64,000 nucleotides of DNA from Psettodes erumei. Taxonomy: Eukaryota; Chordata; Actinopteri; Pleuronectiformes; Psettodidae. The translations under genes and the position numbers were made by a program. The first letter of the stretch is position 1, and each line of letters starts with the position of its first letter. Of the stretch, positions 12,059-23,083 are shown piece by piece. The notes beneath the pieces were generated by a model. That model did not search any database. It saw only the letters and a program-made list of their open reading frames with translations, and had not been told where the DNA came from. The DNA lies in assembly GCA_016785225.1 (NCBI GenBank), contig JAFBJZ010000871.1:1364001-1428000 (forward strand), given 5' to 3'.

Positions 12059-13773
12059 AGTAAACGAGAATGCTACTTGTTTACACAGAAACGTCTTATC
12101 AGTGAACAGCTCCATATTCATTCTAATAATCCTGTAAGGCCATATGCTCTTTTTTGTCTCCTTTTGAGGTTTTTCATCAGTATTTTTCATATTGGGTCTT
12201 ATTACCAAAACAAATTATATAATTTGGTTCCCAACAATCAGTCAGTTATTTTCTCGACTAATTGTCACACCATTCTTTTTTTTTTTTTTAAATGAAGGCT
12301 GGGGCTCTCAAGGTTCATCTTTTAATCTTACCTGCTCTTCAAACTACCTGTCTCTCTCCAAATGCTGCTTTAAGCTAAACAGATTTATTACGGCAACAGG
12401 AGCAGCACCTCTGCTCTGCTCCATTTTGTGTGATTGCATACTCATGCACGTGTGTTGTTTTTACAGATCGAGATGTGCCCCGTCAGCCAATGTGAAATCA
12501 TTAGTGATACTAATTGGGTCCTCATTGTTTGGCTACCTGAATCCCTCATTGCTGTCTTCTCTTTTTTTCCCTTTCATTCTTCTGCTCTCCCTTTCTGTAT
12601 GTCATCTATTCTTTCAGCCATTCTTCTCATCCTTTCATCTGACTCACGGTAACCCACTCATAGCTATTTTCCACACACATTTACACTTTCCCTGTCCTCT
12701 TTCCTAAAATGAGGAACATTAATAGGGGGCATAGAGACATCCAGTCTTGGGGTGTGTGAGTATATGACAGAGAGAGAGTGGAAAGCAAGAGAGCCAAGTT
12801 ACTTTGAATATTGGAGAGTAAATAAAGAAGCAGGGAAAAACAGTCAATAGGAACCACAATTGTGTAATGATTTGCATTTAAAACTCAGCTTGTATCAGTT
12901 GGAGGATGATAAGAGGGCTGAAGGAATACAGGGAGAAGTAGAAGACTGGGGGGATGGAGACCAGAGTGTGGGGAGGAAATTGGGATTAAATGCTATGGAA
13001 CAGATGTACAGTATCAAGACAAATAGAGTTCATTAAAGTAATTTTCATCACAGGGCCTTAAGATCAGGTATCACTATACTCATTCCCTTATCATTTCATT
13101 GCAATGCAGGTAGTATTAAGTAATTTTTAAGATTATCTTTGAGCACACGAATCATCAAATCCATTAGCCTTTTTTTTTTTGTTATAACCACTTATTTCTC
13201 GGAAATTATCCACAAAAATATAACCACCTTTTTAAAAATATGTTAGTAATCTCCTTTTACATGTTTGAAGGAAAATGTAATATGATATAGTATCAAATTA
13301 ACTGGTCTAAAAGTCGCCTTTGTGACTGCTGTGACTTTTTGCTTGCTGTTTTCCATATGTCTCTCTGTCTCGTCATCCTCCCCTCATCCTCCTGATTCCT
13401 TTGCCCTCTGCCTCTTTGACTCTCACGCTGTTTCTTCATCAAAAAAGAACCCTTCTAAATAGAAATTCACCCTTTATCTCAATGGAGATCTAGATCTTTC
13501 TTGATGACAACCCTCATCGACCACAGTGTATTGTCACATCCCCTAAGGCAGTGTGTTCTCTCTTTTTCTTTGCAAACAACCCAAATTTCTTTTCTGTTTT
13601 TATTTTGAAACCTAACATTCTTTTGTGTTTTTCTGTGTATTATCTTAGGCAAGACGGTGCTTGTGAGCTCAGTCCCCCGCAGCACTAACATTAACTTCAG
13701 TTTTTGTTCTTTCATCATTGTTCTTCATTAATCCTCTCATGTTTCCTAAAACATTTCTCTTTCATTTTCACAG

Positions 13774-13980
13774 ATCTTTCTAGATGCCAACACCATCAGG
13801 CTGGGAAACATTCCCCTTGGCAGTGCAGTGGATCCCCTGGAGGGGGCACCTGCAGGTACCACCTACACTAAACAGACTGTGTACGAGCTGTGTGCCTGTG
13901 CTAATGGCAAGCTCTACCTGTCCCCAGCTGAAAAAGGCTCTACCTGCCAAACCACCAGTAACTTTTGTCTCTGGAGCTGA
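13774..13980 (+). CDS. sgcz: Zeta-sarcoglycan, terminal coding exon with stop
   Basis: This exon has 68 codons plus TGA at 13978-13980. It opens with IFLDANTIRLGNIPLGS, passes through a Pro/Gly/Ala-rich variable loop (codons 17-33), then TKQTVYELCACANGKLYLSP, STCQ and the end NFCLWS. The four cysteines (exon codons 40, 42, 58 and 65) form the conserved C-terminal CxC...C...C cluster of gamma, delta and zeta sarcoglycans, which lies outside the cell and is needed for complex assembly in the family. The CLWS ending and VYELC wording point to zeta; gamma and delta end differently as I recall them. The acceptor is AG at 13772-13773 and the frame joins the exon ending at 1178 in phase 0. The variable loop appears a few residues longer than in the mammalian zeta protein as I remember it. 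No frameshift or premature stop is present, so the gene looks functional. Confidence 0.95.
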   Translation: MFLDANTIRLGNIPLGSAVDPLEGAPAGTTYTKQTVYELCACANGKLYLSPAEKGSTCQTTSNFCLWS

Positions 13981-14800
13981 AAGTGGGACATTGACAGACA
14001 CCTGGGACATATGGACTATTAGAGTTTGAAGCTAATGCTAGCCAACAGACTGAATCATTGTGGATTATGGCTCAATGGGAGGCTAATGCCAGCTAACAGA
14101 CCGAATCAACATGGATTGTAGCACGGCGAGAAGTTCATATCCGTTAACCAACCAAATAACATGGATTATGGCTTGGCAGGAACCTAATGCTTGCTAACAG
14201 ACCAAATCCACTTGGACTGTGGCTTGGTGTGAAGCTAATGCCAGTTAAAGAACTGAGTCAATATGGACTAGAGCATGGTAAGAAGTCAGCTCACCTACCA
14301 AATTAATATGGATTGGTCAGTAGCTAATGCTAGTCAAGATGATGGGTGACTTGGCAGAAAGCCAAAGCAAACAAGGTTAACTTGTGGTTTTGATTCTAAG
14401 ACAACTCATGGCCATGGATGGACAGTCTCACTCCGGGGCTCTTTTTGGTTGTCTTTGCCATTGTTGAATTGCTGCCATGACAGTTTCTGAAGGTCAAACG
14501 GATTACCTTTGGGGGTTGCCTGACAACAGCAAACTCTTACAAAGTGACCAAAAAAAACAGGATCTTGCTTATAACAGGATAAACTGATATGGTGATGGAC
14601 TTCAAACTCTCCAGCAGGGACATGGACAAGGACTCTGGGTTAAGCAGTTAGCAGATACCAGTGAGGACTTTGGTTTAGCCTTGCAGGATGCTAACAGATA
14701 AATTAGACAATGGTTTAGTCTAGTGGGAAGCTAAGGCTAGCTAATGGACCAATCTATACCAGAAAGGCCTTCCCCCATCCCCACCCCCCCAGTCTTTCAA
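13981..14800 (+). other. sgcz: sgcz 3' UTR, proximal part (downstream limit unknown)
   Basis: The sequence follows directly on the terminal exon's stop. No canonical AATAAA occurs in this interval, only weaker variants such as GATAAA near 14578 and 14698. Most of it consists of a degenerate 51-bp repeat, described separately. It ends near a C-rich patch (cccccatccccacccccc). Confidence 0.55.
14031..14765 (+). repeat. Degenerate 51-bp minisatellite in the sgcz 3' UTR
   Basis: Units starting near 14031, 14082, 14133, 14183, 14234 and 14285 share GCTAATGC, then (C/A)AACAGAC, then ATGGATTATGGCTTGG-type text. The spacings are 51, 51, 50, 51 and 51 bases, followed by a shortened unit at 14323. Diverged copies reappear near 14647, 14692 and 14743 after an unrelated middle part (about 14346-14640). 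The copies are clearly homologous but old. 51 is 17 codons, yet unit 2 already carries a stop in the only frame open through unit 1, so it is not coding. Confidence 0.85.
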
Positions 14801-15842
14801 CCCAAATCTTGAAGTTTGATCCTTCCACATTAATCTGCACCTAATAGTGACTGTGTTCTCCAACTCCACTTTTCGTAGGATACGTAATGCAAATAAGTAT
14901 ACTCCAGACTTGCGTTCACCAACTTATTTCTCCATAAATTCTCCGATCTTCACATTTATTTTACTTTCTGTCTCTGTAATCCTTTATCTTTCCATAATTT
15001 GCTGCTGCTGTTCTGAATGTTTCCCCCTGCTCTGTTTAGTTTTTCTGTCTATGCACCTAGTCTCACTTGACTGAGAAAATGTCATTCTGCCTATCCAAGT
15101 TTTTCCATCAGTCTGGTAAAAAAAAACCAAAACAGAAAACACTGGTCTGCTTCCCTCCACTGGACTAGTTAAAACATCTTACAAACCATCACAGTTGTAC
15201 CAGATGCTTTTCCCTCACACCATCTGTTCCCATATCTTATGGTCTCCACAGAACAGAAGCAAAAAGAATTATAATAGATGAGGAAAGTGAGTTATAAGTC
15301 TTTAAATTATGGCTCAGGTGGGTGATAAGATTATTTTGTGGTGGGGCACCAAACCTCTAGTCAGGCAGAGACAGTATTTATCCAGTGGCCAAATTATAAA
15401 TCTTCATCCTTATTGGTTTCTTTATTTGTCAGACATTGTTTCACTTCTTTTGCATGACTTCTGCTCTTCTTGCCAAGTATTGCTCTTCCCTCTGGGGTCT
15501 TTTTTTTCTGTCGTTGAGACATCAGACTTCAGTTTGTTTTTACTGCAGTAAAGACTGCACCACTCCTTGCTCCTCACCATTCTATGTTCCTTCTCGCACC
15601 TAAATTAGCTATTTTTGTCTTATTTTACGCTTATTCTGTTCACCACCACTCACCAAACGACACACTGTATATTGATGTTGCATCTATCTTTTTTGTTAAA
15701 TTCTTGCCAGTCTTTTTTGGCCACCACAAACTCAATCATCAGGAAACCTCCACTCGTACAAAAAACTCCCTCTCAAAACTTCATCTACATGAGAAAGAAA
15801 AACAAGAAGGGCCACAATATGATTTTGGGGTTAATCTATCAT
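14801..15842. other. Unassigned sequence between the repeat and the LINE
   Basis: AT-rich with scattered T-rich stretches. It may be distal 3' UTR or intergenic. Weak polyadenylation variants occur (TATAAA near 15395, AGTAAA near 15547). I see no exon, RNA gene or dated repeat. Confidence 0.5.
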
Positions 15843-17910
15843 ATATTCATCCATCCATTTTCTGCCATGACAACAGGTTAAGCACGGTAGTCCAGGCATC
15901 CCTCTCTCCAACAGTATTTTCCAGCTCTCCCTAAGGTGTTTGCGGTCTATATGAGATGTATGTAGTCTCTCCATCCCGATCTGGGTCTACCCCAGGTAGT
16001 GGAATGTGCCTGGTAAACCTCCAATGGAAGGTGCCCAGAAGGCATTCTTATAATATGACCAAACCTTCTTTACAGGCTCCTTTCAAAAGGATGGAGCAGT
16101 GGCTTTACCCAAAGCTTCCCCTGGATGTCTGACCTCTTTACACAATTCCTGTCCAGCCATCTTATGGAGGAAAGTCATTTCAGCCACTCATTTTTGCAAT
16201 CTCATTTGAGTGAATACCCAAAGCTCATGGTGAAGTTTGGAATGTAGATTGACTGGTAAATCAGAGGCTTTGTCTTCTGCTCAGCTCTTTCCTTTAATAG
16301 TCCAGTTCAACACATGCATTACAACTGATGCTGCACCAATCAACCTGTCATTCTTAGACTCCATTTTACCCTAATTCATGAGCAAAGCTCAGTGATACTT
16401 AAACTCCTACTGAAACTCGAAGGGAGCGATCCACCAATTTGTGGCAGAGAACCATGGCTGGAGTCTTGAAAGTGATGACCCATCCACATCACACTCAAAC
16501 CATCCCAGTGCGTGCTATGAGTCATGGTCTGATGAAGCCAAAAGAAGATAATCTACAAAAAGAGAGAACAGAGAAATGATTCTGAGGTCCTCAAAATGAA
16601 CCCCCCACTTGCACTAGCCATGAGATCCTGTCCGTCAAATTCACAAACACAATTCGTTACAAGGAACAACTTTGGCAAAGGTCAGCACCACAACAAGAAT
16701 TCAGACACAACTCTCACTCTGGTTCTATGAGGACCAAATGGCTCATAATAATGCCCCTGGTACCCCATAATTCCATAGTACACCCCATAAGCCCCCCCAC
16801 CCCCCCGGAATTGTTTGGTCGTTGTCTCCAAGTCCCCAGAACACATCTAAATATCGTGCAAACTTGGCACCTTGTTCCTTAAGGTGTTCTTTATCTGCCC
16901 AACAATACCCTGAGTCAGAGTCAGCAGTTCCCCTTGCTAAACACAGTTTGAGCCAAGCCCTGCTTTCCCTACCTGAGTTGTCTGATGGTTCGCCACAACT
17001 TCTTTGAAAGCAACCCAAACTCCACCAATTCCTGGGTTTTTGGATCTGCAACTGCCAGGCCCACTACTCTTTGGGCCTTCCAATACCTAACTGCTGCCTC
17101 CCTGATTGCTGGTGTCCGGCAGCGGGTTCTCAGGTTGCCACAGCAACAAACACCTATGACTATCTTAATGCAACTCTGAACAGCCACCTCCACCATGGAG
17201 GCTTTCTACATTGCCCACTGAATTCCATGCCTCCAACCTCATTAGAAGTTCTTTTAGGATTTTAAGGTATTGCTGACTCAGCTAGGTTTTTGCAGTTCGT
17301 CCTCATTACACATTTGGTTTTCCATCCATCTCACCACCTGGGGGTGATCAGTTGCCAGCTTTGATCCTATTAATCTAATAATGAGCCTAATAATACCATC
17401 ACAATGTTGATCATTGATCTTAGGCCGAGGGTGTTCCGGTACTAAGTACACTTATGAACAATCCTTTTCTCAAACATGGCCAATCTTTGATGAGCACAGG
17501 AGTTCAATAACAAAGCATCACTCAGGTTATGATCAGACAGGCTGTTCCACCCAGTCATGCTCCTCCATAGTTTCTCTATCATTTCCCACATGATTTTTGA
17601 ATTATCCCAAGAGGACAATGGAGTCCCCAGGTGGTGCCCATTGCAGGATCCCACCCAGACACTCAGAGAAGGGTCGATACTCTACTGTTTGGTGCATAAG
17701 CACAAACAGCAATCGGAGCCCTCTTCTCATCAACATCCAGTCCCATGGAGATGAACCTCTTGTCCTCCAGAATGGTCTCCAACATAGTGGCATGCAGATC
17801 ATTACAAATCCTGTGAGAGTACTATATAGTCCATTCCCTCTCCTGTTTGGCTCCAGAGTCAGTACAGTGTGTGGAGGCAAGCCCATCTATATGCAGTCGG
17901 TACCCCCCCC
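15843..17910 (-). mobile_element. Decayed Rex3-type (RTE clade) LINE, antisense to sgcz
   Basis: On the minus strand the element runs from an endonuclease part (about 17900-17400) through RT fragments to a 3' end near 15845, where the tail reads aaaatggatggatgaat, like the (GATG)n tails of Rex3. Endonuclease text DSIVLLG is followed by a stop at 17602-17604 where the family has the catalytic Asp of GDFNAHVG; FKNHVGND continues after it. MFEKRIVHKCTW lies at about 17440-17480. The RT catalytic FADD is FVDY at 16548-16559, followed by LLLASSDHDS. The region corresponding to the Rex3 PCR-primer site (ggtgacaaagggcagccc) is present as a diverged copy near 16655-16680. Much of the RT core between about 16850 and 16900 is missing, with RNA-order neighbours joined directly. 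Frameshifts and stops are many, so it is dead. Confidence 0.85.
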
Positions 17911-18387
17911 ATCCCCATCCCCCCAACACACATACACAAATGGAGGAATCAGTGTGAATGTCCTCAAGCTGGATAACCTAGCACCCAACGTCTGCAATGG
18001 TCGGAATTCATAGGAAATCAGCAAATTTGTGTGGCAGAAATCCCCCTGGAAGAAATTGTGGATGGATTTGGTTGTATGTGTATGGACTCAGCTGGAATAA
18101 GGCCCTGAGGCGTACTTTTTTAAAACAAAGTGATACACAGGTGCCTTTGCTGCTGTTGGTAAAAGCACATCACAGTCTGAACATTCACACTACCCTCAGT
18201 GGACCATCTGCAAGTGTCTCTGGACAAACTATTTATCAATCTACCTATCTATCTATTTAGTTTTGTCTTTTTCTTCCCCTCTCTCTGGATTTTGTAGAAC
18301 TATCAGTATATTCAGCTGAAAAAAACAGTTCAATCCTTGTTTAAAGTTTAATTTTCTGATGTGTTCCCTTATGGTTTTATTCTTGAT
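17911..18387. other. Unassigned, LINE flank to first polyA signals
   Basis: Its first part may be 5' LINE sequence too diverged to place. The rest is AT-rich, with a short CTAT run near 18240. No gene is seen. Confidence 0.4.
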
Positions 18388-18446
18388 AATAAAAAAAGCA
18401 CAAATTATGCCATGTATATAACAGTACCAATAAAATACAAAATAAA
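18388..18446 (+). terminator. Cluster of AATAAA polyadenylation hexamers
   Basis: Three AATAAA hexamers occur at 18388-18393, 18429-18434 and 18441-18446, followed by T-rich sequence (tattgtttttcag). These are the first canonical hexamers on the plus strand after the sgcz stop, about 4.4 kb downstream. They could end a long 3' UTR that contains the antisense LINE, but AT-rich DNA also yields such hexamers by chance. Confidence 0.35.
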
Positions 18447-18578
18447 ATATTGTTTTTCAGGAGAATCTCTGGAGTCTTCATAGTAATAAACTTTGTAATT
18501 ATTACATTTATTTTTGTAATTAGTGCCAGTTAATGTTAAAATGAAATGAAAATGCTCCTCTGATGATTACAACCTAAA

Positions 18579-18761
18579 CTAGGAGGCACTCTGGAGGTGC
18601 AGACATTTCTCAACAAAGTAAATGTTCATTTTAGATAAAGTACAGGTCATAGATTCCATGACAGCATACTTCCTCCACCTGGCACGACGAGGCAAACCAC
18701 CAAAGGAGGATCGCCGCCACAGCCGCTGTTCTTCATCAACTTCTCCCAGGGTAAAGTTCAT
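18579..18761 (-). other. Unassigned minus-strand open segment, possible exon
   Basis: A 60-codon open frame runs MNFTLGEVDEEQRLWRRSS, then FGGLPRRARWRKYAVMESM, in a locally CpG-containing patch (cgacgaggc, gatcgccgccacagccgc) that stands out from AT-rich neighbours. Just upstream on the same strand there is CTCTAAC (branch-point-like) and GTTTCACTGTGGCAG, a plausible acceptor. A possible donor is GTATGC after ARWRK codons (about 18670). I do not recognise the protein. It may be an exon of another gene, a transposon relic or chance. Confidence 0.25.
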
Positions 18762-21700
18762 CTGCCACAGTGAAACAACGTTAGAGCTTCTCCAACATTT
18801 TCTTTATTTTTGAGGGTTTTGTTTTTGGTCACAATGTTTGAGTGCAGAGTTAATTTAACTTTTTCCTCAGGAGCACAGAGACACTTGAATCCCACAGTGT
18901 GAGTATAATAATTAAGACTAGTATTACTGTCAATAGAACAATCCATGTACAGTGCTTCATTATACTAGTATATGCAAGTGTTCCTGGTCTCTCTCTCCCA
19001 CTGTCATTCTCTTTCTCCTCTCTCTCCCATCTCTCGTTTTAACCCAACAACAAAGTAACTTCATAGGATATCACGGTTTTGTCTGCATACAGTTTTAATC
19101 CTCAAACCTTGTTCACAAATTCCATTGAGTTATGGTCATAGTGGGGGGCTAAGATACTGGCTGCATGTTTGGCAATGTTGTAGAAAATTGAGTTGATGCT
19201 GCTGATGATTGGCCTGAGGAGGATTCTCTTCTTTGTGAATCTTGGGGAGGCCATACATAAATGGCATGGTGTTTCTGAGATAAAGGCATTGGTACTGTTG
19301 GCAATCATTAGGTCCCTCTTTCTGTTGCTTTTTGAGACATTCTGTCTACCTTGTCGCCTTCTCGCAGCTACTAGTGGGGTCTCACCTCAAGGTTTCTGAT
19401 ATATTAGCTGATTGGTGTGGTGGTGCTGTGTTTAGAAGCTAGAAGAATGTAGCCTTGCATCCAGGATGAGGAAAAAGTTAAAGTACACTATATATGATCA
19501 ATAATAGTCAGAGTGAATGGTCTTCATCCAGGATAAACAAGGGGGAAAATGTAATTATAATTATTTTATAATTAATAATGATTTTCTAAATGACAGACAT
19601 GTTGACATATTACTAACCTGCAGCAAAAAACACTTGACATTTCCAAAGCACCTTTTGTACAAATGATAGATAGCGTAGATTGAATATTTCTATTTGAAGA
19701 AAGACCTTGAAACTTGAGCAGTAAAACTAGTGTTCAGTTGAAATAGAAACTAAATGCTTAGATTAAATTAGAAGCTTTAAAAAGTTGTTGGCTGAGTACA
19801 CAAATCTTGTCGATGAACTAAATCTTCAACAGCAGAGGATTCTCCCATCTATGCACTGTAACCTTTATGACCTATCTAGTTTGCATAACTTGTCCCCACG
19901 ACCTCCCGTAAAATCTAGATGCTCCCTTTTCCAATTTGTTTTGGCCACAGGAATGCAAGCCATCATTTTAAAAGTGGACTTATAAAAATAAAAAGAGATA
20001 ATTAGAAAATAATGTTTTTTGTTTGTTTGTTTTTTCCTGACATCACACAATCAGCAATCAAGAAATTAATTATGGAAATGGTGGAAGTGGAAATGCAGCA
20101 TACTGAGTGGCCTGAAATTTCTTGTCCATTTTTAATTTCCCAGGTAAAATTACTATGAAATTGCATTGGCAGAGAAACAAGCTCTGAGTGGCTGTTGACA
20201 ATGAATGAGTCTGTCACTGTCTTGTCTGGTTCTATGAAATCAGCTTTATTCAATTTCATCAGAATAAAAGGTCTCCAGGTTATTTGATAATTTTGCTGCC
20301 CTTTTGTGTGAGCAACATTTTAGAGGATATACAGTGTAAATGAGACAACACTGATAAACAGTATTGTCCCTTAACAGTGTGAAAATGGTTGACTCGTGTA
20401 GTTTGTAGTGTCAAGTGGCAGCATTCACTGAGATGTCCTGAAAAACCTCTTATCTATAACACCACTATAAACACAAACACACACACAAAGCAGAGGCCCG
20501 TCAGTTTGTGCTGCAAGTGTATATTTGAAAGTCAAGTGTTGTCAAAGCCACGAGAAGGTTGAGAATATTCTCTCATTTCCTCCATGCACTTCGAGACATG
20601 TTACAGATGAGAGAAGATTGGTTTGTGTTAATCACTATGAGAGAAAAAGGGAAGGGAGAGGAGATGAAGTGGAAAGAGGAAAACTGACGGTGGAATGATG
20701 GAAGGGTTAAGAGGATGCTGTGTTTCCATGAAAAGCCTACAGATTTTTTTCATCTTGTCACAATCAGTGCACTTGTGAAATGTGTTTATGTGGAAGGACT
20801 GAAGTGTCAGTTAGTGAGGTGAGGGCTGGTGTCGTCCAGAATGTACCGAGGTGGCCAAGGAAAGATCAAGAAGGTGTGACTGTATGACTCCCTAATCATG
20901 CCACAAATAGCTGCTTATGTTCCTTTATGAGGGGAAATCACCTGTGGAATTTTCCAAAGCTTTTACACCCTGTTAACAGTGTGTAATGACATGCATCAAC
21001 AGCACTGTTTTAGTGACATTTTGCTTATTTAAATTTTTGATTAAGTTTGATGTTGGCAAGCATGCAAAAAATGCTACAGTAATGCTGCTTATGCAAAAAA
21101 TTATCTATTTATGAATGCAGAAATGAAATTGCTTCCCAAAATAATGCTGTTTACACAGCTGGAGCCCTGATTTTGTTCTTCGCTTAATCATCCAAAGAGA
21201 ATCACAGGAATTGGAAACTTTGGTTATGAAAAATATCTTTTTTGTGGCTCCAGAGTGAAGTATGGTGATCTTGAGGGAGTTCAGTGATGTGAAGAGGAAA
21301 TAAAATCCTGATGATCTGTGTGATCTAGTACGGCGTCCTCAGGATTTTACTGTCCGTGTCCTGTCTGTGTGCTGATGTGCAGTCTATAAACCTCAAAGTG
21401 TGTGGTATATCTGTTTACAGAAAATAAAGAAACACACTCAACTGTGCTCTACCCATAGAAATGGATGGGCAGAGCACAGGTCAAGGAAGTCATTGATCTT
21501 TTTTCTCATTTTTTTGAAGTCCTTTTGTGAGGGCTCATGCAGCAAGAACTATACATCATCAACTAAGCAGCATCTGGAGAAACTTGAAATGATTTACCAA
21601 ATTTTTCATGCAACCAATATGTGATTAATACCCAAATACATACCTAGTTAATAAAATGTAGTGTTTGTTTTTTTCAGATATGCTCTTACCTTCTGCACCT

Positions 21701-22764
21701 TTGACAACTAAATCAGTCATCCTTGGGTTTAGCTTCTCATTGGCTGGTGAGGAGTACACTCATCTAAATTTCATACATATTATAAATGCTTCGTGAAATT
21801 ACACTGTAGAGGAGTAACTGTATTGCTATTTGGCAAAAAAAAAAGCAGCACGGTGATAGGGCTCATTGGACCAGTGCTCTTCAGACGACAAATTGCATCA
21901 TTATGTGAGTCTTATCACCTCTTTTCTATAAAAATGGACTTGCCCATCAATTATTATGAAGCTGAACGTCTTTTATACATCATTTATTTTTATAGGCTTG
22001 ACCGCCAAGACAGACGTGATCCTAGATGACAATGCTTAGGTAAGTCTACTTTTAAAAGTGTGCAGTTTTGTAGTTGTAAAATAGTGGACAATAGGCCAGG
22101 AAATATTTTGTTGTTTATCCAGGAATATCCTCGTACGTTTTCTTTGAAGCACTTTCATTGGTGGTAGAACTTTCAGTTGTGGTTCTGTGTTCTTCTGGTT
22201 CTCTTTATTTATGTTCATTCTGATACAGTAAGTTTATTCTAGCAGACTCTGTATTACATGATCTTTGCCAAGGAGATCAGGTGATATCTTCAGTTATTTT
22301 ATTTGTTAATTTGAATGATAGTATAGAAATTACAATATTACTCATGGTATAGATGAGAAACTAAAAGTGTGTTGTGATAACTGTTTGCTGCTTGTCAGTT
22401 TCACTGTGACCTTCTTTATCTCCCACTGATGCTGAACAAATGGACCCAGTGTTGTGTTGTGTTGAGTGTTACTCTCAAGTAATCAAGAGAACCCGAAGGG
22501 TGATATTGTGTTGAGGTGTCCCTGCTACCTTCAGGAACCTGGTTGTGTGCAGACAACAGAGAGAGCAGTTTTGTGCTTCAGAGAATCCACTTAAAATCAA
22601 TGCAATCCTCTGAAATATCCTCCCTAGATTAAATATATATATAATAGATTTCATCTTACTGTGTAGTTACCCTCTGTCAAGGATGTTGGATTTTCAACTA
22701 TTGGTTGTACAAAGACCAAGACTGAATTGCAGCCTTTGGTTACTAAGGTCTACTTCCCTCCATC
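18762..22764. other. Intergenic, no gene recognised
   Basis: AT-rich. The only patch that stands out is a purine-rich run at 20635-20715 (gagaaaaagggaagggagaggag and following). No credible exon, RNA gene or large repeat was recognised. Confidence 0.6.
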
Positions 22765-23083
22765 ATGCCAGCAAAGGTGAAAAGTGAGGAGGGATTATTC
22801 ACCACTGCCCAGGTACGCGATCTCCAAGAACAACAGAAGTTCTTCTTCAAGGATTTATGTTAACAACAGAAGAGTACAAACTCTTCAAAGGCTTTGTGCA
22901 CATGCTTCAACAAAACACTCCATAGCTTCAGCTGCATCTTAAAGGAGCTTTGTGACTTCAAATCTTGGTCTACAATACATGAGAAGGATGTGAGTGAGTT
23001 CAAATCCCTTTCCAACTACTTATCTAATCAGTGTAAGCATGCTGTATCCATCTCAGTGTATTCTTCTTGGCTGAGTGAAGGAT
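22765..23083 (+). pseudogene. LINE ORF1-like relic
   Basis: From an ATG at 22765 the text reads MPAKVKSEEGLFTTAQVRDL and QEQQKFFFKDL, then a stop. In the same frame after the stop come CFNKTLHSFSCILKELCDFK and HEKDVSEFKSL. The order of blocks resembles the coiled-coil ORF1 of fish L1-type LINEs (FTTAQV..LLEQQ..F...., later ELK..L.FTQ.EV..LK). The broken frame and lack of a neighbouring ORF2 mean it is a fragment. The assignment rests on pattern memory only. Confidence 0.35.

Larger units (their letters stand above)
1179..13773 (+). other. sgcz: sgcz last intron (12,595 nt)
   Basis: The intron is bounded by GT at 1179 and by AG at 13772-13773 after a good polypyrimidine tract (tttctctttcattttcacag). 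The flanking coding text joins in phase 0 to give ...EGE|IFLDA..., as in other sarcoglycans. I saw no further sarcoglycan exon inside. It holds many TG/CA microsatellites and several long C/T-rich tracts on the sense strand, listed separately. I looked for the mature miR-383 sequence, a miRNA hosted by SGCZ in mammals, and did not find it here. Confidence 0.9.

Noticed and set aside
1179..13773. miR-383, hosted by SGCZ in mammals
   Set aside because: I looked for the mature sequence in this intron on the plus strand and did not find it; it may be in an earlier intron outside the window.
14031..14082. The 51-bp repeat as coding (17-codon period)
   Set aside because: It follows the in-frame stop, and the frame open in unit 1 meets a stop early in unit 2.
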